DNA of 64,000 bases from Streptomyces sp. NRRL S-87 (GTDB lineage Bacteria; Actinomycetota; Actinomycetes; Streptomycetales; Streptomycetaceae), in assembly GCF_000719335.1 (NCBI RefSeq), contig NZ_JOGB01000010.1, positions 91,386 to 155,385 of the forward strand, given 5' to 3'. A model generated the notes under the pieces. That model did not search any database. It saw nothing but the letters and a program-made list of their open reading frames with translations, and was not told the DNA's origin. Shown in pieces: positions 56,854 through 64,000 of the stretch (positions are counted from its first letter, which is position 1; each line of letters begins with the position of its first letter). The translations under genes were made by a program, and so were the position numbers.

Positions 56854-59800
56854 TCAGGGCCGGCTGTCCAGCCAGCCCTCCACGGCCCGTGCGGTGGTCT
56901 CCGCGTGCCGCTCCATCATGGTGAAGTGGTTGCCGGGCACGTCCAGGACGCCGTGCTCGAGGTCCCAGTAGGAGCGCCAGTCGCCGTCCGCCGGCCGGGT
57001 CCAGTCGAAGAACCGCTCCTCGGCCCGTACCAGCAGCGTGGGCGTCTTGATCTCCTGCGGCTTCCAGCCGCCGAACAGCCGGAAGTAGGCGCCCATCGCC
57101 AGCAGCCGGTCGTCGTCGACCGGGACGTGGGTGTCCTGCCGCTCGTCGACGCCCTTGGCCAGCCCCGGCTGGATGCCGAGGATCGCGTCGTCGTCGTGCG
57201 AGTAGATGTCGATCAGGACCACGGCCTCCGGGAAGACCCCGGCCTCCTCCAGCTTCCCGGCCACGGAGTGGGCGAAGATGCCGCCCGAGGAGTGGCCGAG
57301 GAGGACGAACGGGGCTCCGTCCACGTGCCGCAGGACGGCCTCGGCCTTCGCCTCGACGACCGCCTCGGCGGTGGCGGGCAGCTGCTCGCCCCGTACGAAC
57401 CCCGGCGCGGCCATCGCGTGGACGTCGCGCCGGCCGCGGAACGCGGACGCGAACCGGGCGTACTGGTGCGGCCCGGAGATCGACAGGATCGACGAGAAGC
57501 ACACCAGGCCGGGGCCGGTCTCCCCGCGGGAGAGCCGGACCAGGGCGGGCGCCTTGCGCAGTTCGGCCGGCGAGGCGAAGGACGGCCGGAACCGCGAGGC
57601 CTGCATCAGCAGTTCCATGAACGGACCGGACGCGCCCTGCGCGCCGGCCTCGTGGAGCATCGCCCCGAACGTGCCGCCGGCCCCGGCCGTGCCGGTCCCC
57701 TCCGCGCCCGCGGCACCGTCGCCGTCCGCGGTGCCGGTGAGCTCGGTGCGCAGCCGCTCCGCGACCAGCAGCGGCGTCGGGTGGTCGAAGAGCAGGGTGG
57801 CGGGCAGCCGCAGGCCCGTCACCGCGTTCAGCTGGTTGCGCAGCTCGACCGCGGTCAGCGAGTCCAGGCCGAGCTCCAGGAACTGCTGGGACTCCCCCAC
57901 CGCCTCGGGCGAGGGGTAGGCGAGCACGGCGGCGGCCGTGGCCCGCACCACCTCCGACAGGATCCTCTCCTGCTCCTCTTCCGGCAGCGCGGACAGGCCC
58001 TGGAGCCGTCGCGCGGCGGCGGACGCGGCCGCGCCGGCCGCCCCGGGGGCCGCGGCCCTGCGCGGTCCGCCGCGCACCAGACCGCGGAAGACGGCCGGGA
58101 GGGCTCCCGCGTCCGCCTGGGCCCGCAGCGGGGCCGTGTCCAGGTGCATGGCGACGAAGACGGCGCCGCGGTCCGCGAGGGCCGACGCCGTGTCGTAGAG
58201 GGCGAGGCCCTCGGTGGACGACAGCGGTGCCAGTCCGGCCCGGGCCATCCGCTGGACGTCGGCGTCGGTGAGGTCGCCGGTCATCTCGCTGCGCTGCTCC
58301 CACAGCCCCCAGGCCAGCGACACGGCGGGCAGTCCGGCCGCCCGCCGCTGCTGCGCGAGCGCGTCGAGGAACGCGTTGGCGGCGGCGTAGTTGGCCTGGC
58401 CGGGACTGCCCAGCGTGCCGGCGGCGGAGGAGAACAGCACGAACGCGGCGAGGTCCGCGTCCCGGGTCAGCTCGTGCAGGTGCAGGGCGGCGTCCGTCTT
58501 CGGGCGCAGCACCGCGTCGAGCCGCTCCGGGGTCAGGGACGGCACGGATCCGTCGTCGAGGTGGCCCGCGGCGTGGACCACGGCGGTCAGGGGGTGCGCG
58601 GCCGGGACGGCCGTCAGGAGGGCGGCCAGTGCCTCCCGGTCGGCGGCGTCGCAGGCGACGACCTCGGCCTCGGCGCCCAGTGCGGCCAGTTCGCCGACGA
58701 GTGCGGCGGCGCCGCCGGCGCCGGGGCCGCGACGGCTGGTCAGCAGCAGGCGCCGGACGCCGTGGTGCGTCACCAGGTGGCGGGCCAGCAGACTGCCGAG
58801 CACGCCGGTTCCGCCGGTGACGAGGACGGTGCCCTCGGGGTCGAGCCCGGCGGGGACGGCGTGGCGTCCGGTGCCCGGTGCGGTGCGGGCCGTGTCGCCG
58901 GTGTCCGCTTCCGGGCCGGGACGGTCCACGGGAACCCTGGCGAGCCTGGCGGCGTGCAGGACTCCGCCCCGTACGGCGAGCTGGGGTTCGCCGGTGGCCA
59001 CGGCGGCGGACAGCAGCGCTCCGAGGTCCGCCGGAGCGCTCCCGGCCGGGGGGCCGGGGTGGTCGGCGGGGTCGGTGCCGTCCGGGCCGCCCGGGCCGCC
59101 CGGGTGGGCGTCGAGGTCGAGGAGCAGGAACCGGTCCGGGTTCTCCGACTGCGCGGACCGCACCAGGCCCCAGACCGGCGCGTGCGCCAGGTCCGTCACG
59201 CCCTCGCCCGGGCGCGCCTCGACGGCCCCGCGGGTGACCACGGCCAGGCGGGTCCCGTCGAGCTGTTCCACGGCCAGCCGGTCCTGAACCAGGCCGAGGG
59301 CGTCCAGGGCCGCACGGCGGGCCGCCCCGGCGGTCCCGGCGGCGTCCGGCAGGGCGTCCGCGCGGTCTGCGGAGGACGCCCCGGGCGCGGCGGCGAAGGG
59401 GACCAGCACGGTGTCCGGCCGGGGCTTTCCGGCGGCCACCACGCCGGCGAGGGCGTCGAGGTCGGCGTAGGCGTCGACGGTCCGGCCGGCCGCGCGCAGC
59501 GCGGACTCCAGCCCGAGGACGTCGGTACCGACGACGGCCCACCGTCCGCCGTCCGCGGCGGGCGGCACCGTCACGGCGGGCCACTCGAGGCGGAACAGCG
59601 ACGGGTGGAACGCGGACCCGGTCGCCCGGAGCCGGGCGGGGTCGAGTTCGCGCAGCAGCAGCGACTCCACCGAGACGACCGCTGCGCCCTGCTCGTCGAA
59701 GGCCGCGAGGGACACCGCCCCGGGGCCGGCGGGGGCCAGCCTCACCCGGAGGGCGCCGGCGCCGACGGCGTGCAGCCCGACGCCGGTGAAGGAGAACGGC

Positions 59801-62800
59801 AGCCGCATCCGGACGGCCCCGTCGCCCTCCTCCCCGTCCTCCGGGAAGAAGGAGCCCAGCGCGAGGCCGTGCAGGCCCGCGTCGAGCAGGGCGGGATGCA
59901 CCGCGAAGTGCGCGGCCCCGGCATCGGCGCCCTCGGGCAGGGAGAGTTCGGCGAAGAGCTCGTCACCGTGCCGCCAGGCGGCCCTGAGGTTGCGGAACGC
60001 CGGGCCGTACGCGTACCCGCCCGCGGCGAACAGGTCGTACAGGTCGGTCACGTCGAGGCGCTCGGCGCCCGCCGGGGGCCAGGTCGCGGGCGCGGCGCCG
60101 GCCGTCGGGGCCGTCGCGTCGGGGGCCCCGAGCACACCGGTGGCGTGCCGGGTCCACGGCTCGTCCTGGGCCCGGCCGTCCTCGCCGGCTGCGCCCTCGG
60201 GGCGCGTGTGCACGCCCAGGGCCCGCCGGCCGGAGCCGTCGGGCTCCGCCACGGACACGCGGAGCTGGAGCGCACCGTGCTCGGGCAGCACCAGGGGCGC
60301 CTCCAGCGTCAGCTCCTCCAGGAGGACGCTCCCGACCCGCCGGCCGGCGTGCAGGGCGAGTTCCACGAAGGCGGTGCCCGGCAGCAGGACGGCGTCGGCC
60401 GCCCGGTGGTCGGCCAGCCAGGGGTGGGTCCGCAGGGAGAGGCGGCCGGTGAACAGGAGCCCCTCGGAGTCGGGCAGTTCGACGGCGGCGCCCAGCAGCG
60501 GGTGCGCGGCCGCGTCCAGTCCGGCGGAGGCCACGTCACCGGTCCCGCCGGTCGGTACGTCGATCCAGTACCGCTCCCGCTGGAAGGCGTACGTGGGCAG
60601 GTCGACGCGCTGGGCGCCGGTGCCGGCGAGGACGGCGTCCCAGTCGACCGGGACGCCGCGCACGTGCGCCTCGGCCAGCGAGAGCCGGAAGCGGTCGAGG
60701 CCGCCCTCGTCGCGGCGCAGGGAGCCGAGGACGGCCGCCTCGCGCCCGGCGTGCTCGGCCGTCTCCTGGAGGCCGACCGTCAGGACGGGGTGGGGGCTGG
60801 ACTCGACGAAGACGTCGAAGCCCTGGTCGAGGAGGGTGCGGGTGGCGTCCTCCAGTTCGACGGTCCGGCGCAGGTTGCGGAACCAGTACCCGGCGTCGAG
60901 CTCGGGGCCCTGCACCCACTCCCCCGTGACGGTCGACAGGAGGGGGATCTCGGCGGGCCGGGGGGTGACGGGTGCGAGCAGCCCGGCCAGCTCCTCCGCC
61001 AGGAGGTCGACCTGGGCGGAGTGGGAGGCGTAGTCCACCGCGATCCGCTTCGCGCGCACGCCGTCCGCCCCGCACGCGGCGAGGAACTCGTCCAGGGCCG
61101 CGGCCTCGCCGGACACGACCACCGACGACGGGCCGTTGGCCGCGGCGACGGAGATGCGGTCCTCGCCCCAGGGGGCGATCCGCTCGCGCACGTCCGCCGC
61201 GGGCAGCGGCACCGACACCATGCCGCCCCGTCCCGCGAGGACGCGTCCGATGGCCCGGCTGCGCAGGGCGACGATCCGGGCCGCGTCCTGGATGGAGAGG
61301 ATCCCCGCGACGCACGCGGCGGCGATCTCGCCCTGCGAGTGGCCGACCACGGCCGCGGGGCGGACACCGGCGGAGCGCCAGAGCTCCGCCAGCGACACCA
61401 TGACCGAGAAGAGGGCCGGCTGCACCACGTCGACCCGGTCCGGTGACGGCGCGCCGTCCGCACCCCGCAGGACGTCGGTGAGCGACCAGTCGGTGAAGGG
61501 CTCAAGGGCCTGGGCGCACTCCTGGATCCGGGCGGCGAACACCGGCGAGGTGTCGAGCAGTTCCACGGCCATGCCGGCCCATTGGGAGCCCTGGCCCGGG
61601 AAGACGAACGCCGTCTTCCCGCTGCCGGCGCTGCCGCGGGCCACGCCGGTGGCCGCGGTCCCGTCGTCGACGGCGGTCAGGCCTTGGAGCAGTGCGTCCC
61701 GGTCCCGGGCCACGACCACCGCGCGGTGGTCGAAGACCGCCCTCGTGGTGGCGAGGGACAGGGCCACGTCGGCGAGTGCGGGGGCGTCCGGCTCCGCCAG
61801 GTGGGCCCGCAGGCGGGCCGCCTGGCCGCGCAGGGCGTCGGCCGTCTTCGCGGACAGGACGTAGGGCAGCGCGGCGGCGCCGGGGCCGCCCGCGGGGGCG
61901 GCGCCGTGGTCGGTCGCGGCGGCCGGGGCCGCGGGTGCCGCCGGTTCGGGGGCCTGCTCGATGATGGTGTGGGCGTTGGTGCCGCTGATCCCGAAGGACG
62001 ACACGGCCGCGCGGCGCGGGCGGCCCGTCTCCGGCCAGGCGACGGCCGACTCGAGGAGCGCGACCGATCCCGCCGTCCAGTCCACGTGCGGGGTGGGCTC
62101 GTCGACGTGGAGGGTCCGGGGCAGCTCTCCGTGCCGGATCGCCTGGACCATCTTGATGACGCCGGCGACGCCGGCGGCGGCCTGCGTGTGCCCGAAGTTG
62201 GACTTGACCGAGCCCAGCCACAGCGGGCGGTCCTCGGTGTGCTCCCGGCCGTAGGTGGCCAGCAGGGCCTGGGCCTCGATGGGGTCGCCGAGGGTGGTGC
62301 CGGTGCCGTGCGCCTCGACGGCGTCCACCTCGGCCGCGGTGAGGCCGGCGTTGGCGAGCGCCTGGCGGATGACGCGCTGCTGGGAGGGGCCGTTGGGGGC
62401 GGTCAGGCCGTTGGACGCACCGTCCTGGTTGACGGCGGAGCCGCGGACCACGGCGAGGACGGGGTGCCCGTTGCGGCGGGCGTCGGAGAGCCGCTCGACG
62501 AGGAGCATGCCGACGCCCTCGCCCCAGGCGGTGCCGTCGGCGGCGGCCGCGAAGGGCTTGCAGCGGCCGTCCGTGGCCAGGCCGCGCTGGCGGCTGAAGG
62601 CGATGAAGGTGCCCGGGGTGGCCATCACGGTCACACCGCCGGCCAGCGCGAGGTCGCACTCGCCGGTGCGCAGTGCCTGGGCGGCCAGGTGCAGGGTGAC
62701 GAGGGAGGAGGAGCAGGCGGTGTCGACGGTGACGGCGGGCCCTTCGAGGCCGAAGGTGTACGAGACGCGGCCGGAGGCGACGCTGCCCGAGCTGGAGGTC

Positions 62801-64000
62801 CCCATGTAGCCCTCGAGACCGGCGGGGGCGCGGTGCAGGAGCGTGCCGTAGTCGTTGTACATGACGCCGGCGAAGACGCCGGTGCGGCTGCCGCGCAGCG
62901 ACGCCGGGTCGATGCCGGCCCGCTCGAACGCCTCCCAGGAGGCCTCCAGCAGCAGCCGCTGCTGGGGGTCGGTGGCGAGCGCCTCGCGCGGCGACATGCC
63001 GAAGAACACGGGGTCGAAGTGGTGGGCGTCGTGCAGGAAGCCGCCGGCGGTGCTGTAGCTCGTACCGGCCTCGTCGGGGTCCGCGCTGAACAGGCCGGCG
63101 AGGTCCCAGCCGCGGTCGTCCGGCATGTCCGTGACGGCGTCACGGCCGTCGAGGACGAGCTGCCACAGGTCCTCGGGGGACCGCACGCCGCCGGGGAAGC
63201 GGCAGGACATGGCCACGATCGCGATCGGCTCGTCGTCGTACGCGGCGCCGGGCGCCGGCGTCGCGGCGGTCGCGGTCTCCTGGCTGCCGAGCAGTTCGGC
63301 GAGGAGGAACTCCGCAAGGACGGCCGGGGTCGGGTAGTCGAACACGAGGGTGGCGGGCAGGCGGACGCCGGTGGCGGCGCCGAGCCGGTTGCGGAGTTCG
63401 ACCGCGGTGAGCGAGTCGAAGCCGACCTCGTTGAACGAGCGGCCGGGGTCGACCGCCTCGGGGCCGGCGAAGCCCAGCACCGCGGCCACCTGGCCGCGGA
63501 CCAGCTCGGCGACGGCGGCATGCTGCCGCTCCTGCGGGAGTGCGGCCACCTGTCGGGCGAACGTCCCGCCGGCGGCCCGGGCCGCACGGCGTGCGGGCAT
63601 CCGCACGAGGGCGGACAGGAGCGGCGGGAGCATGCCGCTGCCGGCCTGGGCGCGCAGCGCGGGCAGGTCCAGCTTCACCGGGACGAGGAGCGCCCGGTCG
63701 GTGGCGCACGCCGCGTCGAACAGCGCCGCGCCTTCGGCGGCACCGATGGCGCCGACGCCCCCGCGGCCCAGGCGCGCGACCTCGTCGGCGGCGAGTGCGT
63801 CGCCCATGCCGCCGGCCTCGGACCACAGGCCCCAGGCCAGCGAGGTACCGGCGAGACCGGCCGCCCGGCGGTGGGCGGCCAGGGCGTCGAGGAAGGTGTT
63901 GGCCGCCGCGTAGTTGGCCTGACCCGCACCACCGAACACGCCGGCGGCGGAGGAGAAGAGCACGAACGCGGACAGGTCCAGGTCGGCCGTCAGCTCGTGC
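56854..64000 (-). CDS. Type I modular PKS, final module with thioesterase, partial
   Basis: The N-terminus lies beyond the right edge; about 2,382 codons are visible. Domains in protein order: end of a KR ([20 protein letters not shown]), ACP (VGFDSLTAV; Ser 63412-63414), KS at about 63240-61960 (DTACSSSL with Cys 62713-62715, [22 protein letters not shown]), AT at about 61620-60735 (GHSQG with Ser 61336-61338; RVDVVQ and YASH at 61021-61032, both pointing to methylmalonyl-CoA), DH at about 60510-59640, KR ([23 protein letters not shown]-type; NYAAAN), ACP (LGLDSLTAV; Ser 57859-57861) and TE (GHSSGG with Ser 57289-57291; GNHFTMM). There is no ER. The product end should be 2-methyl with a 2,3-double bond if DH works (its HxxxGxxxxP motif has Asp for Gly), released by TE as lactone or acid. 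Confidence 0.95.
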   Translation of the reverse strand, partial: HELTADLDLSAFVLFSSAAGVFGGAGQANYAAANTFLDALAAHRRAAGLAGTSLAWGLWSEAGGMGDALAADEVARLGRGGVGAIGAAEGAALFDAACATDRALLVPVKLDLPALRAQAGSGMLPPLLSALVRMPARRAARAAGGTFARQVAALPQERQHAAVAELVRGQVAAVLGFAGPEAVDPGRSFNEVGFDSLTAVELRNRLGAATGVRLPATLVFDYPTPAVLAEFLLAELLGSQETATAATPAPGAAYDDEPIAIVAMSCRFPGGVRSPEDLWQLVLDGRDAVTDMPDDRGWDLAGLFSADPDEAGTSYSTAGGFLHDAHHFDPVFFGMSPREALATDPQQRLLLEASWEAFERAGIDPASLRGSRTGVFAGVMYNDYGTLLHRAPAGLEGYMGTSSSGSVASGRVSYTFGLEGPAVTVDTACSSSLVTLHLAAQALRTGECDLALAGGVTVMATPGTFIAFSRQRGLATDGRCKPFAAAADGTAWGEGVGMLLVERLSDARRNGHPVLAVVRGSAVNQDGASNGLTAPNGPSQQRVIRQALANAGLTAAEVDAVEAHGTGTTLGDPIEAQALLATYGREHTEDRPLWLGSVKSNFGHTQAAAGVAGVIKMVQAIRHGELPRTLHVDEPTPHVDWTAGSVALLESAVAWPETGRPRRAAVSSFGISGTNAHTIIEQAPEPAAPAAPAAATDHGAAPAGGPGAAALPYVLSAKTADALRGQAARLRAHLAEPDAPALADVALSLATTRAVFDHRAVVVARDRDALLQGLTAVDDGTAATGVARGSAGSGKTAFVFPGQGSQWAGMAVELLDTSPVFAARIQECAQALEPFTDWSLTDVLRGADGAPSPDRVDVVQPALFSVMVSLAELWRSAGVRPAAVVGHSQGEIAAACVAGILSIQDAARIVALRSRAIGRVLAGRGGMVSVPLPAADVRERIAPWGEDRISVAAANGPSSVVVSGEAAALDEFLAACGADGVRAKRIAVDYASHSAQVDLLAEELAGLLAPVTPRPAEIPLLSTVTGEWVQGPELDAGYWFRNLRRTVELEDATRTLLDQGFDVFVESSPHPVLTVGLQETAEHAGREAAVLGSLRRDEGGLDRFRLSLAEAHVRGVPVDWDAVLAGTGAQRVDLPTYAFQRERYWIDVPTGGTGDVASAGLDAAAHPLLGAAVELPDSEGLLFTGRLSLRTHPWLADHRAADAVLLPGTAFVELALHAGRRVGSVLLEELTLEAPLVLPEHGALQLRVSVAEPDGSGRRALGVHTRPEGAAGEDGRAQDEPWTRHATGVLGAPDATAPTAGAAPATWPPAGAERLDVTDLYDLFAAGGYAYGPAFRNLRAAWRHGDELFAELSLPEGADAGAAHFAVHPALLDAGLHGLALGSFFPEDGEEGDGAVRMRLPFSFTGVGLHAVGAGALRVRLAPAGPGAVSLAAFDEQGAAVVSVESLLLRELDPARLRATGSAFHPSLFRLEWPAVTVPPAADGGRWAVVGTDVLGLESALRAAGRTVDAYADLDALAGVVAAGKPRPDTVLVPFAAAPGASSADRADALPDAAGTAGAARRAALDALGLVQDRLAVEQLDGTRLAVVTRGAVEARPGEGVTDLAHAPVWGLVRSAQSENPDRFLLLDLDAHPGGPGGPDGTDPADHPGPPAGSAPADLGALLSAAVATGEPQLAVRGGVLHAARLARVPVDRPGPEADTGDTARTAPGTGRHAVPAGLDPEGTVLVTGGTGVLGSLLARHLVTHHGVRRLLLTSRRGPGAGGAAALVGELAALGAEAEVVACDAADREALAALLTAVPAAHPLTAVVHAAGHLDDGSVPSLTPERLDAVLRPKTDAALHLHELTRDADLAAFVLFSSAAGTLGSPGQANYAAANAFLDALAQQRRAAGLPAVSLAWGLWEQRSEMTGDLTDADVQRMARAGLAPLSSTEGLALYDTASALADRGAVFVAMHLDTAPLRAQADAGALPAVFRGLVRGGPRRAAAPGAAGAAASAAARRLQGLSALPEEEQERILSEVVRATAAAVLAYPSPEAVGESQQFLELGLDSLTAVELRNQLNAVTGLRLPATLLFDHPTPLLVAERLRTELTGTADGDGAAGAEGTGTAGAGGTFGAMLHEAGAQGASGPFMELLMQASRFRPSFASPAELRKAPALVRLSRGETGPGLVCFSSILSISGPHQYARFASAFRGRRDVHAMAAPGFVRGEQLPATAEAVVEAKAEAVLRHVDGAPFVLLGHSSGGIFAHSVAGKLEEAGVFPEAVVLIDIYSHDDDAILGIQPGLAKGVDERQDTHVPVDDDRLLAMGAYFRLFGGWKPQEIKTPTLLVRAEERFFDWTRPADGDWRSYWDLEHGVLDVPGNHFTMMERHAETTARAVEGWLDSRP

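Noticed and set aside
55981..61446. Very long plus-strand open frame (about 1,820 codons) opposite the PKS gene
   Set aside because: It is the antisense shadow of high-GC coding DNA. The minus strand shows complete KS, AT, DH, KR, ACP and TE motifs over the same bases, while the plus frame is low complexity.

Overview
The window is high-GC DNA (roughly 70% or more) with codons ending almost always in G or C. It has GTG and TTG starts, many 4-nt ATGA/GTGA gene overlaps and typical actinomycete families: FadR-type GntR and LAL regulators, a SigB/SigF-type sigma factor, a NB-ARC/TPR protein, DUF4239 and DUF6766 proteins, and modular type I PKS. It is almost certainly a Streptomyces or close relative. 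No rRNA, tRNA, CRISPR array, insertion sequence or integrase was found.

Layout. 0-5.3 kb: secreted proteins (a GGxF-repeat propeller cut by the left edge, a membrane-anchored exported protein and a papain-like cysteine protease), an AT-rich stretch with a broken ORF, and an unknown cytoplasmic protein. 5.5-9.1 kb: a LysR regulator, then a GntR regulator overlapping an amino-acid permease and probably read from a leaderless promoter. 9.4-14 kb: an exported cyclophilin and a three-gene membrane-lipid operon (PAP2-diacylglycerol kinase fusion, YihY, PAP2). 14.1-21.4 kb: a Fic/Doc-like toxin-antitoxin pair, small membrane, VOC and SnoaL-like proteins and short tandem repeats. 21.8-27.5 kb: a stress and envelope block (hemerythrin operon with a 27-residue membrane peptide, sigma factor with a SigB-like promoter, small membrane proteins, PRC-barrel protein). 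27.8-37.4 kb: phospholipase D, GH5 glycosidase, YihY protein, a two-gene candidate immunity module (two-TM protein plus STAND/TPR protein) and a PolX-type PHP protein. 37.4-44.6 kb: SDR, CYP152-type P450, Orn/Lys/Arg decarboxylase, zinc alcohol dehydrogenase, SRPBCC, CsbD and VOC proteins.

44.7-64 kb is one end of a large polyketide cluster and continues past the right edge. It encodes an agmatinase-family amidinohydrolase, a LAL activator, a metallophosphoesterase overlapping a phosphopantetheinyl transferase (the PptH/PptT arrangement of mycobacteria), an arginine-monooxygenase-like flavoenzyme, an acyl-CoA ligase, a thioesterase-like protein lacking catalytic Ser and His, a stand-alone acyltransferase, and the last PKS protein (end of a KR, ACP, then KS-AT-DH-KR-ACP-TE). 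This set matches the known route that turns arginine into a 4-guanidinobutyryl starter, loads it on the PKS, and later removes the amidino group to leave a primary amine, as in desertomycin-type marginolactones and ECO-02301/mediomycin-type polyenes. The final module should add a methylmalonyl unit and leave an alpha-methyl, alpha,beta-unsaturated end. TAGGGG boxes lie upstream of all the starter-unit genes and may be the LAL activator's sites. The amidase expected between the flavoenzyme and the ligase is not in the window.
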